Part shown: positions 47,068 to 56,920 of the stretch, in pieces
Layout: the number at the start of each line of letters is the position of its first letter
Position numbering within the stretch: the stretch's first letter is position 1
Origin: Rhizobium sp. CIAT894
GTDB taxonomy: Bacteria > Pseudomonadota > Alphaproteobacteria > Rhizobiales > Rhizobiaceae
Direction of reading: 5' to 3'
NCBI RefSeq assembly: GCF_000172795.2
Contig: NZ_CP020947.1
Coordinates: 3,562,501-3,626,500, forward strand
Length of the DNA: 64,000 bases
Position numbers and translations under genes: made by a program
The notes under the pieces: model-generated
Told to the model about the DNA's origin: nothing
The model's database searches: none
The model's input: only the letters and a program-made list of their open reading frames with translations

Positions 47068-48420
47068 TCAAGCGGCGGTCCGGACGTTTGAGATCGTGCC
47101 GATCAGCTCGTTGACGATACGCTCGATCTGGGCGCGATCGTCCCCTTCGGCCATGACGCGGATTAGCGGCTCGGTGCCCGAAGGGCGAATGACGAGACGG
47201 CCGCTCCTGGCGAGTTCGGCTTCGGCATCGGCGATCGCCTTCTGCACCTGGATATCCTCCAGCGGCTTGCCGCCACTGATGCGGACATTGCGCAGGAGCT
47301 GCGGCACCGGCTCGAAGCGACGGCAGACTTCGCTGACCGTCCGCCCAGTGCGCTTCACCGCGGCAAGGATCTGCAGCGCCGCGACCAGACCGTCGCCGGT
47401 CGTGCCGTAATCCGAGAGCACGATATGGCCGGACTGCTCGCCACCGACATTGTAATTGTGCTGGCGCATATGCTCGACGACGTAGCGGTCACCGACTTTG
47501 GTGCGGGCAAGCGCCATGCCGCGCTCGTCGAGGAAACGCTCGAGGCCGAGATTGGACATGACAGTGGCAACAATGCCGTTGCCGCGCAACTGCTGGCTTT
47601 CGGCCCAGCTTTCGGCGATGACGGCCATCAGTTGGTCGCCGTCGACGATCGAGCCGTTTTCGTCGATAATGATCACACGGTCCGCATCGCCATCGAGCGC
47701 GATGCCGATATCGGCGCGCACCTCGTCGACCTTCTTCTGCAGCGCGACGGGGCTGGTGGAGCCGCAATTGAGATTGATGTTGGTGCCGTTCGGCTCGTTG
47801 CCGATCGTCACGACATCGGCGCCAAGCTCCCAGAGCACGGCGGGCGCCACCTTGTAGGCAGCACCATTGGCGCAGTCGATCGCGATCCTCAGTCCCTGGA
47901 GCGTCACATCGCGCGGCAGCGTGCGCTTGGCATGTTCGATATAGCGGTCATGCACACCGTCGACGCGCTTGGCGCGGCCGATGTCATCGGATTTGGCGAG
48001 CTGCGCGTTCAGGTCCTTGTCGAGCAGGTCCTCGATCTCGGCTTCGAGCTCGTCTGAAAGCTTGTAGCCGTCGGGACCGAAGAGCTTGATGCCGTTATCC
48101 TCGTAAGGATTGTGCGACGCCGAGATCATCACGCCGATATCGCAGCGCAGCGAGCGCGTCAGCATGGCAACGGCCGGTGTCGGGATCGGGCCGAGAATGA
48201 AGGCATCGAGGCCGGCGGCAGTGAAGCCCGCCACCATGGCGTTTTCGAGCATGTAACCGGAAAGGCGCGTATCCTTGCCGATAACGACGCGATGGCGATG
48301 ATTGCCGCGGCGGAAGATCGTGCCGGCGGCAATGCCGACTCGCATCGCGAGATCCGGGGTCATCGGGAAGACGTTGGATTGACCGCGAATACCGTCGGTT
48401 CCGAAATAGCGTCTTTTCAT
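47068..48420 (-). CDS. glmM: phosphoglucosamine mutase
   Basis: 450 residues. [14 protein letters not shown] at the N-terminus, phospho-Ser loop [17 protein letters not shown], metal-binding [14 protein letters not shown], sugar-binding [20 protein letters not shown] and C-terminal phosphate loop [17 protein letters not shown]. Interconverts glucosamine-6- and -1-phosphate for UDP-GlcNAc, peptidoglycan and LPS. The ATG at 48420 is two codons inside an alternative one. Follows ftsH, with a terminator between them. Confidence 0.97.
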   Translation of the reverse strand: MKRRYFGTDGIRGQSNVFPMTPDLAMRVGIAAGTIFRRGNHRHRVVIGKDTRLSGYMLENAMVAGFTAAGLDAFILGPIPTPAVAMLTRSLRCDIGVMISASHNPYEDNGIKLFGPDGYKLSDELEAEIEDLLDKDLNAQLAKSDDIGRAKRVDGVHDRYIEHAKRTLPRDVTLQGLRIAIDCANGAAYKVAPAVLWELGADVVTIGNEPNGTNINLNCGSTSPVALQKKVDEVRADIGIALDGDADRVIIIDENGSIVDGDQLMAVIAESWAESQQLRGNGIVATVMSNLGLERFLDERGMALARTKVGDRYVVEHMRQHNYNVGGEQSGHIVLSDYGTTGDGLVAALQILAAVKRTGRTVSEVCRRFEPVPQLLRNVRISGGKPLEDIQVQKAIADAEAELARSGRLVIRPSGTEPLIRVMAEGDDRAQIERIVNELIGTISNVRTAA

Positions 48421-48600
48421 CTGCACTCCTGCGCTTTCCGCGCGCCATTCAGGGCAGCGCCTCTTCCAAGCAAATCCGGCTTCAATGGAATGTCGTCCAT
48501 CCCGCGTGATTCATGCTTGCCTCATTTCAGCGGAATGCCACAAAATGTGGCTATCGGCACGTAAATTAGCGAGAAAAATGAATATATCCCGTTACCAATG

Positions 48601-48638
48601 AAAAAAGGCCGGATCTCCCGCAACGGAAATCCGGCCTG
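48601..48638 (-). terminator. terminator after ftsH
   Basis: On the minus strand AGGCCGGAT (48637-48629), loop, ATCCGGCCT (48614-48606), then TTTTTT. It ends 22 nt after the ftsH stop and separates it from glmM. Confidence 0.92.
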
Positions 48639-48659
48639 TTTTCGAGATGTGCCAGTTGC

Positions 48660-50591
48660 TCAATGCGGCTGCGGTTCGAGACCGGCTTCGGGCTCGTCAC
48701 CCTTCGTAGCAGGACGCGCGCCGGCCTTCGGCACGGCCGAACCACGGCTCGGCGGCGAATCGTCACCGAGATCGCGCGACGGCTTCTCGCCACGGATCAG
48801 CGCCTTGATCTCCTCGCCGGTCAGGGTCTCGTATTCGAGCAGGCCTTCGGCAAGAGCGACGAATTCGTCGTGCTTTTCCGTCAGGATCGTGCGGGCCTGT
48901 GTATAGGCTTCGTCGATCAGGCGGCGCACTTCATTGTCGATCTTCTGCGCGGTCGCTTCCGAAACATTCTTCGACTGCGAAACCGAGTGGCCGAGGAAGA
49001 CTTCCTGCTGGTTCTCGCCATAGGCGACCTGCCCGAGCTGATCGGAGAAGCCCCATTGCGTGACCATGGCACGGGCAAGCTTGGTCGCCTGCTCGATGTC
49101 GGAGGAAGCGCCCGAGGTGATGTTTTCCTTGCCGAAGGTGAGTTCTTCGGCAACACGACCGCCCATCATGATGCAGAGGCGTGAAACCATCCACTTGTAG
49201 CTCATCGAGTAGCGGTCGCCCTCGGGAAGCTGCATGACCATGCCGAGCGCACGGCCGCGCGGAATGATCGTCGCCTTGTGCAGCGGATCGGCGACGGCGA
49301 CATTCAGCGCGGTAATAGCGTGACCAGCCTCATGGTAAGCGGTGAGCTTCTTTTCCGCCTCGGTCATGGCCGAGGAACGACGCTCGGCGCCCATCATGAT
49401 CTTGTCCTTGGCGTCTTCGAATTCCTGCATGGTGACGACGCGCTTGTTGCGGCGGGCAGCCATGAGGGCGGCTTCGTTGACGAGGTTCATCAAGTCGGCA
49501 CCGGAGAAACCGGGCGTGCCGCGGGCAAGAACCTTGAGATCGACATTCGGCGCCAGCGGAACGTTGCGGGCATGCACCTTGAGGATGCGCTCGCGGCCGA
49601 CGATATCGGGGTTTGGCACCACGACCTGACGGTCGAAACGGCCGGGACGCAGCAGCGCCGGGTCGAGGACGTCGGGGCGGTTGGTGGCCGCAATCAGGAT
49701 CACGCCCTCGTTCGCCTCGAAACCATCCATCTCGACCAGCAACTGGTTCAGCGTCTGCTCGCGTTCGTCATTACCGCCGCCGAGACCGGCGCCGCGATGA
49801 CGGCCGACGGCATCGATTTCGTCGATGAAGATAATGCAGGGCGCATTCTTCTTCGCCTGCTCGAACATATCGCGCACGCGGCTGGCGCCGACACCGACGA
49901 ACATTTCGACGAAGTCGGAACCGGAAATGGTGAAGAAGGGCACGTTGGCTTCGCCGGCAACCGAGCGGGCGAGCAGCGTCTTACCGGTGCCCGGAGGACC
50001 GACAAGCAGCACGCCGCGCGGGATTTTGCCGCCGAGACGCTGGAACTTCTGCGGATCCCGCAGGAATTCGACGATTTCCTCGAGATCCTGCTTGGCCTCG
50101 TCGACACCGGCGACGTCTTCGAAGGTGACACGGCCATGCGCTTCGGTGAGCAGCTTGGCCTTCGACTTGCCGAAGCCCATCGCGCCGCGTGAGCCACCCT
50201 GCATTTGCCGCATGAAGAACAGCCAGACGCCGAGGATCAGCAACATCGGCAGCAGCGTTCCGAGGTAGCTCAGAAAGCCGGAGGACCCATCGGTCTCCGG
50301 ACGCGCGGTGACAGCAACGTTTTTGGCCTGCAGGCGGTCGAGCAAGCTGTCGTCGATGACGGGTGAATAGGTCTGGAAATTATTGTTATTTTCCAGATAC
50401 GTTCCGCTCAGCCGATTACCGGTGACCACGACATCCTTCACACGGCCCGCATCGACCTCACGCAGAAACTGCGAATAAGGGATTTCGCGGGAGCCTGTCT
50501 GCGCCGGCGCCGTCTGGAACATACTGAAAAGGGCGATCAGCAGAAGCGCTATGATCGCCCACAAGGCGAAGTTACGTAAGTTAGGGTTCAT
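48660..50591 (-). CDS. ftsH: ATP-dependent zinc metalloprotease FtsH
   Basis: 643 residues. Two membrane helices (about 8-26 and 103-122) flank a periplasmic segment. AAA+ domain: Walker [20 protein letters not shown], Walker [17 protein letters not shown], pore motif [30 protein letters not shown]. Protease domain with zinc motif AYHEAGHAI. Disordered C-terminal tail. Degrades membrane and regulatory proteins. The ATG at 50591 ([12 protein letters not shown]) is preferred. Downstream of tilS as in most alphaproteobacteria. Confidence 0.98.
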   Translation of the reverse strand: MNPNLRNFALWAIIALLLIALFSMFQTAPAQTGSREIPYSQFLREVDAGRVKDVVVTGNRLSGTYLENNNNFQTYSPVIDDSLLDRLQAKNVAVTARPETDGSSGFLSYLGTLLPMLLILGVWLFFMRQMQGGSRGAMGFGKSKAKLLTEAHGRVTFEDVAGVDEAKQDLEEIVEFLRDPQKFQRLGGKIPRGVLLVGPPGTGKTLLARSVAGEANVPFFTISGSDFVEMFVGVGASRVRDMFEQAKKNAPCIIFIDEIDAVGRHRGAGLGGGNDEREQTLNQLLVEMDGFEANEGVILIAATNRPDVLDPALLRPGRFDRQVVVPNPDIVGRERILKVHARNVPLAPNVDLKVLARGTPGFSGADLMNLVNEAALMAARRNKRVVTMQEFEDAKDKIMMGAERRSSAMTEAEKKLTAYHEAGHAITALNVAVADPLHKATIIPRGRALGMVMQLPEGDRYSMSYKWMVSRLCIMMGGRVAEELTFGKENITSGASSDIEQATKLARAMVTQWGFSDQLGQVAYGENQQEVFLGHSVSQSKNVSEATAQKIDNEVRRLIDEAYTQARTILTEKHDEFVALAEGLLEYETLTGEEIKALIRGEKPSRDLGDDSPPSRGSAVPKAGARPATKGDEPEAGLEPQPH

Positions 50592-50688
50592 TGAACTCCC
50601 CAGCACTGGAACAGCCGCCTCATGGCGACCGTCTTATTCGTTTCTAACATAGGGTTGCGCCGTGCGATTGCCAAGGCGATCCCCCAGG

Positions 50689-52146
50689 TCAGATGGTTTT
50701 TCCGTCAATACTTCTTAAAGGCGGCCTCGCATAGGGCGCCGTCGCGAAAACCGCCGAAAGCCTGTTGGCAAAGATGAAATCAAATCGTGTCAAAAAGCGG
50801 TCGAAGGGTGCGAAATAAGGCGTGAGGTGGATCGTCGGCTCGGATTCCGGAGATAGAGGGACTCCTCCGGCGGATAAGACCGGTGCCGAGGCGATGGCGC
50901 GTTTCCATGCTGCCTTGGGCAGGCCCCTGCCCTCTCCCCCCTCATTCCTGTGCTCGTCACAGGAATCCAGTGCGCCCAAGTCCTTGGGCGCGGAAGACTC
51001 GTCGTGTGTTGTCGGGTCATTCACCGCGCCGACGCGCGGTGGCTGGATTCCTGTGACGAGCACAGGAATGACGGAGGGGGCGGCCGGCCCCTCGATCTCT
51101 ACTGTCATTCCAGACCTATTGACCGCCTTGAGCCTCCCATCCCACACCCCCGCCTCCCCGGGCTGCAAGACCAGCGGCAAGATCCCCCGGCTCTCGCGCG
51201 TGAGATAAAGCCCGTCCCGCCTGAGGTCGAAAACCACTCTCCCCGCGGTCATCCGCCCCGGCTCCCCGCCGGTGGCAAATGACAGAAGGCGTTCCATTTG
51301 CGCCCTCCCCGGCGCAAACGGCTGTCCACCGAAAACCGCCGTCAGCCGGCCGAGTGCATAGTCGAGAATAGCGCGATCCTGCCGCAACCCGTCAGGCATC
51401 ACCTGCCCGAGCAGGCCGCCGTGAAGCCTGAAATGACGATCCAGCCATTCCGCTCCCTCGGCTGCAAGAGCCAGTCGCTCGTCCCAGATGGCACGAATAT
51501 TCCGCTCGGCACCGGCATCGGCCAAAAGCTGCCGGCGGATCCGCACGCGCTCGTACTTCACATCGTCATTGCTCGGATCGTCGATCCACCCCGCGCCCCG
51601 CTCTTTGAGGAAAGCGCGGATATCGGCCCGGCTGGAAAAGAGGAGCGGCCGCAAGATCCAAAAACGCCGGTTGAAGAGCACTGCATCGACAATACCGGAT
51701 GAAACCTGCTCCGTTCGCATTTCACGCATGGCAAGCGTTTCGCGCTGATCGTCGAACGTATGGCCGGTGACGATGAGATCGGCGCCGAATGTTTCCGCTG
51801 CCCCGGCCAGAAGGCCATAGCGCGCCTCGCGGGCTGCAGCCATGATACCTGTCTTCGGCTTGTCGCCCTGCCAGGTGGCGACGGTGTGGGGAATACCAAG
51901 CGATGCACAGAGGGCTGCGACCTTGCGCGCCTCATCTGCGGAGCCGGCGCGCAGCGCATGGTCGACGGTTGCAGCGCAAAGGGAAATCTGGAGATGCGGC
52001 GCGGCCTTCACGGCTTCATCGAGAAGGAGAAGCAGGCCGGTGGAATCGCTGCCGCCCGAAATCGCGACGAGAATGCGTGCGGGGCTTCGAAGCGATGTGA
52101 GAAACTGGAGGATCGCCTGTTGAGGCGAAGCGGCTTCCGGAGGCAT
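50689..52146 (-). CDS. tilS: tRNA(Ile)-lysidine synthase with in-frame repeat insertion
   Basis: 485 residues. N-terminal PP-loop ATPase: AISGGSDSTGLLLLLD, IPHTVATWQGDKPKTGIMAA, LIVTGHTFDDQRETLAMRE, RPLLFSSRADIRAFLKE. It makes lysidine at the wobble C of tRNA-Ile(CAU). Residues about 360-401 (PVLVTGIQPPRVGAVND...LDSCDEHRN) are the translation of palindromic repeat copy B and do not belong to the family; they enlarge the C-terminal region. The frame continues after it to ...YARPPLRSIDGKTI, so the gene is not truncated. Whether the C-terminal domain still works is uncertain. Confidence 0.92.
   Translation of the reverse strand: MPPEAASPQQAILQFLTSLRSPARILVAISGGSDSTGLLLLLDEAVKAAPHLQISLCAATVDHALRAGSADEARKVAALCASLGIPHTVATWQGDKPKTGIMAAAREARYGLLAGAAETFGADLIVTGHTFDDQRETLAMREMRTEQVSSGIVDAVLFNRRFWILRPLLFSSRADIRAFLKERGAGWIDDPSNDDVKYERVRIRRQLLADAGAERNIRAIWDERLALAAEGAEWLDRHFRLHGGLLGQVMPDGLRQDRAILDYALGRLTAVFGGQPFAPGRAQMERLLSFATGGEPGRMTAGRVVFDLRRDGLYLTRESRGILPLVLQPGEAGVWDGRLKAVNRSGMTVEIEGPAAPSVIPVLVTGIQPPRVGAVNDPTTHDESSAPKDLGALDSCDEHRNEGGEGRGLPKAAWKRAIASAPVLSAGGVPLSPESEPTIHLTPYFAPFDRFLTRFDFIFANRLSAVFATAPYARPPLRSIDGKTI
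50948..51066. repeat. 119-bp palindromic repeat element, copy B (inside tilS)
   Basis: Same termini as copy A (CCTGTGCTCGTCACAGG / CCTGTGACGAGCACAGG); with flanking ATT/AAT the palindrome spans 50944-51069, that is 126 nt or 42 codons, open in the tilS frame. The centre differs from copy A at scattered positions (GCGCCCAAGTCCTTGGGCGC). Confidence 0.92.
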
Positions 52147-52157
52147 GCCGGAAGACC

Positions 52158-53144
52158 TTAGCAGGCGAGGCGCTTCTGTTCGCTCGCGACCTTGCTGATG
52201 ACGGCACGCGAAGCCTTCGGATAACGCTTCGAGACTTCGCGCAACGTCGCGCAGGCCGTCTCCTTATTGTCGAGGGCGGCAAGCGACATGCCGAGCTTCA
52301 ACAGCATTTCCGGCGCCTTTTCGGAGGTACCGTATTTCTGGTGCGCATTGAGGAAGGTTTTGGCCGCCTCATTGTACTTGCCCTGCGAATAGAGCGCCTC
52401 GCCGAGCCAGAAATTGGCGTCCGCCGCCCGCGCGCTGCTCGGGTAGCGGGTGATGTATTGCGTGAATTCCTGTTCGGCCGTGCTGTAATCGCCTGATAAG
52501 ACATGGCCGTAGGCCGCCTTGTACTGGTCCGCCTCACCGCCGAGCGAGGCCGTTTGCTGCGACGTGCCGGGATTGGCATCGGGAATCGGGCCGGAGCCGA
52601 CAGTGGCGTTGTCGTCGACGGTGCCGCCGACCGCATTGCCGTTCTGATCGAAATCGATCGAACCGAGTTCCTTCGGCGGCTGGCCGAGGCCGCTATTGGC
52701 AGGCACGTTGGTGGAGGGAGCCGTTTCGGCTCCCTGCGGTGCTTGGATCATCCTGGCAACGTCGTCGCTGCCGGAAGCCGGAGCGGGATCGGTCTCGCTC
52801 TTCTTGACAGGCGCCTTGGCACCGCCGCCGCCGGAACCCGTCTTTTCCAATTGCTGGAAGCGGAATTCATTGTCTTCCTGCTGCTTGCGGATCGTCTCCT
52901 GCATCTGCAGCAACTGGAAGCTCATTTCCTCGATCCGGCCGTTCAGCTGCCGCAACTGCTCTTCGAGCTGCTGCACGCGAACCTCGGCATCGCCGCTCTG
53001 CACCTTGACAACGGGCGCCGCCGCCTGGTTTTCCGCGGATCGTCCGCCGAGATGCAGCCCGAAGAACGAGGCGGAATAGGCCGCCCGTTCGCTCCCGGTC
53101 ATAGCCGCGAGGCACAGCATGCCTGCCACGACAAGTTTCTTCAT
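52158..53144 (-). CDS. cpoB: Tol-Pal system protein CpoB (YbgF)
   Basis: 328 residues. Signal peptide MKKLVVAGMLCLAAMTGSERA, then a coiled coil (about 50-100; VQQLEEQLRQLNGRIEEMSF, QLLQMQETIRKQQEDNEFRF), a Pro/Ala/Gly linker (about 105-195) and C-terminal TPRs (about 205-325; AYGHVLSGDYSTAEQEFTQY, FWLGEALYSQGKYNEAAKTF). It coordinates outer-membrane constriction and peptidoglycan synthesis at division. The ATG at 53144 starts the signal peptide. Follows pal and its terminator; 11 nt before tilS. Confidence 0.94.
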   Translation of the reverse strand: MKKLVVAGMLCLAAMTGSERAAYSASFFGLHLGGRSAENQAAAPVVKVQSGDAEVRVQQLEEQLRQLNGRIEEMSFQLLQMQETIRKQQEDNEFRFQQLEKTGSGGGGAKAPVKKSETDPAPASGSDDVARMIQAPQGAETAPSTNVPANSGLGQPPKELGSIDFDQNGNAVGGTVDDNATVGSGPIPDANPGTSQQTASLGGEADQYKAAYGHVLSGDYSTAEQEFTQYITRYPSSARAADANFWLGEALYSQGKYNEAAKTFLNAHQKYGTSEKAPEMLLKLGMSLAALDNKETACATLREVSKRYPKASRAVISKVASEQKRLAC

Positions 53145-53245
53145 ATGTATCGTCCTGTCCCAGTGATTCTTCGCACCTCGATGGCACGAACAGGAGATTT
53201 TTCCAATTGCTGTCAAAAAGCAACGGAGTCTGGCCAAAGTGTGGT

Positions 53246-53283
53246 CAAAAAGAAAGGCGGCCCCCGAGAGGACCGCCTTGCGA
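53246..53283 (-). terminator. terminator after pal
   Basis: On the minus strand AAGGCGGTCC pairs with GGGCCGCCTT around a short loop, followed by TCTTTTTGAC. It starts about 20 nt after the pal stop, between pal and cpoB. Confidence 0.85.
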
Positions 53284-53303
53284 AAGCAAACTGAATCGGC
53301 AGA

Positions 53304-53840
53304 TTACATGCCGGCGCCGCCGAGAACAGTGACTGCGCGGCGGTTCTGCGACCAGCAGGAAATATCGTCGCAGACGGCGACCGGACGTTCCTTGCCGTAG
53401 GAGATCGTCTTCAGGCGCTGTGCCGGAACACCGCGCGAAGCGAGGTAATCCTTGGCGGCAGCAGCACGGCGGGCGCCGAGTGCCAGGTTGTATTCGCGGG
53501 TGCCGCGCTCGTCGGCATGGCCTTCGACGGTGATCTGGTAGTTCGGGTAGCGGGCGAGCCACTGGGCCTGACGGTCGAGCGTCTGCGAGGCATCGGCGCG
53601 GATCGACGAGGAGTCGGTGTCGAAGAAGATGCGGTCGCCGACATTGACCGTGAAGTCCTGGGCCGAGCCCGGCGTTGCCGCACCGCCGGCGCCGCCGGCG
53701 CCGAGGCCGAGATCACCGGCGCTGTTCGGCGGCTTCTTTGCGCAGCTCGCAAGCGCGAGACCGGCGACAAGCGCGATCATGACGGGGTTGCGGGCGAAAT
53801 TCTGCATGCGGCTCATAGCCGGGGTATGAATTCGGCTCAT
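53304..53840 (-). CDS. pal: peptidoglycan-associated lipoprotein Pal
   Basis: 178 residues. Signal peptide with lipobox LALASC, Gly/Ala linker (GLGAGGAGGAATPG), and OmpA-like domain (about 70-178) with diaminopimelate-binding segment GHADERGTREYNLALGARRA. A Cys pair near the end (VAVCDDISCWSQNRRAV) is typical of rhizobial Pal. ATG 53840 with AAGGAGA upstream is used; ATG 53816 is an in-frame alternative, and the N-terminus repeats itself (MSRIHTPAMSRM). Anchors the outer membrane to the cell wall and binds TolB. Confidence 0.96.
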   Translation of the reverse strand: MSRIHTPAMSRMQNFARNPVMIALVAGLALASCAKKPPNSAGDLGLGAGGAGGAATPGSAQDFTVNVGDRIFFDTDSSSIRADASQTLDRQAQWLARYPNYQITVEGHADERGTREYNLALGARRAAAAKDYLASRGVPAQRLKTISYGKERPVAVCDDISCWSQNRRAVTVLGGAGM

Positions 53841-53993
53841 GGCCGGTCTCCTTGCGAGTTCATCAGGGTTTCCGGACAGTAACCGCACTCGGTTAACCGC
53901 CCCTCAAAGTTTATGGTTAACAATTTACTGATTTGTCCCGTAGTCGCCCGGTTTTCATGATTCTGAGGCGACATGAAGGCATTGCCGCACCTG

Positions 53994-55301
53994 CTACTCC
54001 ATAAGCGGCGACCAGGCCGGGTCGGAACCGTAGCTCGGAGTCTTGATGAGCTGTTCATTGTAGCCGGTCAGGTCGATCGAATAGAGCTGCGGACCGCCGG
54101 CACCCGCCGCCTGGCGGAAGAACATCAGCACGCGGCCGTTCGGCGCCCAGGTCGGGCCTTCATTGTGGAAGCCGGTCGTCAGGATGCGCTCGCCCGAACC
54201 GTCGGGTTTCATCACGCCGATCGAGAACTTGCCGTTGGCCTGCTTGGTGAAGGCGATGAGATCGCCGCGCGGCGACCAGACCGGCGTCGAATAGGAACCG
54301 TCGCCGAAGGAAATGCGGGTTTGGCCGGAACCATCGGCATTCATCACGTAGATCTGCGGCTTTCCGCCCCGGTCGCTTTCGAAGCTGATGCGGGCACCAT
54401 CAGGCGAATAGGAGGGCGAGGTGTCGATCGCAGACGTCGAGGTCAACCGCGTCGTCGTGCGCGAGCGCAGGTCCATCGTATAGATGTTGGAGTTGCCCTC
54501 CTGCTGCAGGCTCATGATCACCTTCTGGCCATCCGGCGAAAAGCGCGGCGAGAACGTCATGCCCGGAAAATTGCCGACGACCTCGCGCTGCCCGGTTTCG
54601 AGCTGCAGCAGATAGACCCGCGGCTGCTGGTTGGCAAAGGACATGTAGGTGACTTCCTGCCGGCTCGGCGAGAAGCGCGGCGTCAGCACGAGATCGCTGC
54701 CGTCGGTCAGCATGCGGACGTTGAAACCGTCCTGATCCATGATCGCCAGCTGCCGCTTGCGCTGCTGCTTGGTGCCGGATTCGGAGACGAAGACGACGCG
54801 GGTATCGAAATAACCTTCCTCACCTGTGATCTGCTTGTAGATCGCATCGGCGATGATGTGCGCCACACGGCGCCAGTTCTCCGGCTGCGTATAGAACTGC
54901 TGCCCGGCCATCTGCTGTCCGGCAAAAGTATCCCACAGGCGGAATTCGGCGCGAAGGCGGCCATCCGCTTCCTTGGTAACCCGGCCGGTGACCAGCGCCT
55001 GTGCATTGATGACCTTCCAGTCCTCGAAACGAGGCGAAGCGTCGGGATTAGAAATCTTCTCGATGAAGGCGGTTTTGTTGATGGGTGCGAAGAGACCAGA
55101 CCGCTGCAAGTCGGCAGCGATGACTTGCGAGACCTGCGCGCCCATGTCGCCCTGGAAGTCAGTCACCGCAATCGGAAGCGGTTGGATATTGCCCTTGTTG
55201 ATGTTGATTTCGACACGCGCATTTGCCGGAGAGGAGACAACAGCGGCAGCGGTCATGCCGACGGCGACCACCAGCGCGCGGATGAGGGAACATTTGACCA
55301 T
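53994..55301 (-). CDS. tolB: Tol-Pal system beta-propeller protein TolB
   Basis: 435 residues from ATG 55301. Signal peptide ([20 protein letters not shown], cleavage near ANARVE), TolB N-terminal domain (about 35-150; [15 protein letters not shown]), then a six-bladed WD40-like propeller with repeated FSPDG/YSPDG/WSPRG motifs. Periplasmic partner of Pal and TolA. An earlier ATG at 55322 touches the upstream stop as TAGATG, so either start leaves translation coupled to the TolA-like gene. Confidence 0.97.
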   Translation of the reverse strand: MVKCSLIRALVVAVGMTAAAVVSSPANARVEININKGNIQPLPIAVTDFQGDMGAQVSQVIAADLQRSGLFAPINKTAFIEKISNPDASPRFEDWKVINAQALVTGRVTKEADGRLRAEFRLWDTFAGQQMAGQQFYTQPENWRRVAHIIADAIYKQITGEEGYFDTRVVFVSESGTKQQRKRQLAIMDQDGFNVRMLTDGSDLVLTPRFSPSRQEVTYMSFANQQPRVYLLQLETGQREVVGNFPGMTFSPRFSPDGQKVIMSLQQEGNSNIYTMDLRSRTTTRLTSTSAIDTSPSYSPDGARISFESDRGGKPQIYVMNADGSGQTRISFGDGSYSTPVWSPRGDLIAFTKQANGKFSIGVMKPDGSGERILTTGFHNEGPTWAPNGRVLMFFRQAAGAGGPQLYSIDLTGYNEQLIKTPSYGSDPAWSPLME

Positions 55302-55322
55302 ATCAAACAAGCCTTTCAGCAT

Positions 55323-55769
55323 CTAATGGGTAAGAGTGCTGGTGTCGAAGTTGAAAACAACTTCCTTCCAGACATCGTATTTATCTTTCGGAAGCATCGT
55401 AAAGGGAGCTGCGCGACGAACTGCGCGAAGGCCGGCATTGGTAAGACTTTTCTGCGCACGCTCACTGCCACCGGTGACCTGCACATCAGGATTGCCGACG
55501 ATCTGCCCGTCAATGGCTAGCTTTATGTGGACCGTCAAAAGCATGCTGCCGATGTCTTTCAGGCGGCTGTCGACGATGAATTGACGTTCGATCGCGTTTC
55601 TCAGCGCCCCAACTTCAGCCACGCTGAGAACCGGCGAATTTGCGTCGCTGTTTCGGCGAACGGTCGTCCCCGCATTTGCATTGAAGGGAAATGCGAGGCC
55701 AAGGATCAACCCTGTCAGCACCATGTATATCCGGAAAACCTTCGCGAAATGGAACAAGTTCTTCGACAC
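55323..55769 (-). CDS. secreted stand-alone TolA C-terminal domain paralogue
   Basis: 148 residues. GTG start directly after the tolA stop (TAAGTG), or ATG at 55724. Hydrophobic signal-like segment MVLTGLILGLAFPFNANAG, then about 100 residues that match the adjacent TolA C-terminus motif for motif: LSVAEVGALRNAIERQF vs LSQSEIDAVRGQISGNW; VHIKLAIDGQIVGNPDVQVT vs VRVQLDQAGNVVGDPEVIAS; LPKDKYDVWKEVVFNFD vs LPADKYEGENGWNELDLTFD. It lacks the TolA membrane anchor and long linker. It sits between tolA and tolB, so it is part of the tol operon; role unknown. Confidence 0.8.
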   Translation of the reverse strand: MSKNLFHFAKVFRIYMVLTGLILGLAFPFNANAGTTVRRNSDANSPVLSVAEVGALRNAIERQFIVDSRLKDIGSMLLTVHIKLAIDGQIVGNPDVQVTGGSERAQKSLTNAGLRAVRRAAPFTMLPKDKYDVWKEVVFNFDTSTLTH

Positions 55770-56912
55770 TTAAATCCCCAAATCGCTAGCATCGAAGGTG
55801 AGATCCAGCTCGTTCCAGCCGTTTTCTCCCTCATATTTGTCTGCAGGCAAATTTTTGAGAGGAGATGATTTCATAACAGCGCGGTAGACACTACTCTTGA
55901 GCGCTTGGCGTGTTGAATCCGGCCCCCCTGAAGCAATGACCTCGGGGTCGCCAACGACATTGCCGGCCTGATCGAGTTGAACACGAACCTTAAGCTGAAC
56001 CTCGTTGGCGCCTGCCAGCCCCGAAACAACCGACCAATTACCGGAGATCTGACCACGTACGGCATCAATCTCGCTCTGGCTGAGTGAAGCACCACCATTA
56101 CTCTTCTTGTTGCCAAGCGATGCTTCTTGCGTCGAGCGCTTGGCGCCGCCAGCCGAAGGATCGGTCTTGTTCAGCAGGGCCGAAATCTCATCAGCATTGA
56201 AATCGCTTTTCATCGAGGAGGCCGCTTTCGCCACCTCCTGCTTCTTGTCGGCCTTCTTCTTGTCCGTCGGCGCTTCCGCAGCCTTCGGTTGGTCCGGCGT
56301 TTTTTCCGGCGGCTTTTCGGCAGGTTTCTGCGGTTCCGGCGGCTTCACCTCCGGCTTGGCGACAGGGGTCGGCACCTTGTCCGGCAGCGCCTCAGCATCC
56401 GGCTTCGGCGGCTCTTCAGGCTTAGCCTGCTCTTCCGGCGGCTTTTCCTCCGGCTTCGGCGGCGTCACTTCGACGGGCTTCGGCGTCGGAATGGAGGCGA
56501 CCTCCTTGGGCTGTTCGACCTCGGTCTCTTCCTTGTTGACTTCCTTGACGTCGTTCGGCTTGGGATCGATCGTCGGCAACGGCTTCTCGCTCGAATTCGC
56601 CGCGGCGGCCTCGCTGTTGCTCGGCTTGGCATTCGGGACCGGCGGCGTCTTCAGGTCGGCATTGTTATCGCCGGCATTCTCGGCCGGCTGGGCGATCGGC
56701 GGCCGCGTCGTCGGTACCGGCGCTGATGTCTCCTTCTTCGGAGCCTTCTTGTCGCCTTGCTGCATCTGCGTGATGGATTCCACCGGCACGAGATCGACCG
56801 GCATCGCCTCGAAATCCTCCACCTTGAAGGATTCAGGCGCGCTGAGCGACACCATCGCCCAGGTCAGCACCAGGCAATGCAGAACAGCAGATGTGACGAC
56901 GCTGGTCTTCAT
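55770..56912 (-). CDS. tolA: Tol-Pal system protein TolA
   Basis: 380 residues. N-terminal membrane anchor (SVVTSAVLHCLVLTWAMVSL), a long Pro/Lys/Glu-rich periplasmic linker (about 45-235; VEVTPPKPEEKPPEEQAKPE), and a C-terminal TonB/TolA-like domain (about 275-380; GNWSVVSGLAGANEVQLKVR). The linker is Pro-rich rather than the Ala/Lys helix of E. coli, as is usual in alphaproteobacteria. Bridges TolQR in the inner membrane to TolB/Pal. 8 nt after tolR. Confidence 0.95.
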   Translation of the reverse strand: MKTSVVTSAVLHCLVLTWAMVSLSAPESFKVEDFEAMPVDLVPVESITQMQQGDKKAPKKETSAPVPTTRPPIAQPAENAGDNNADLKTPPVPNAKPSNSEAAAANSSEKPLPTIDPKPNDVKEVNKEETEVEQPKEVASIPTPKPVEVTPPKPEEKPPEEQAKPEEPPKPDAEALPDKVPTPVAKPEVKPPEPQKPAEKPPEKTPDQPKAAEAPTDKKKADKKQEVAKAASSMKSDFNADEISALLNKTDPSAGGAKRSTQEASLGNKKSNGGASLSQSEIDAVRGQISGNWSVVSGLAGANEVQLKVRVQLDQAGNVVGDPEVIASGGPDSTRQALKSSVYRAVMKSSPLKNLPADKYEGENGWNELDLTFDASDLGI

Positions 56913-56920
56913 CTTGAACG

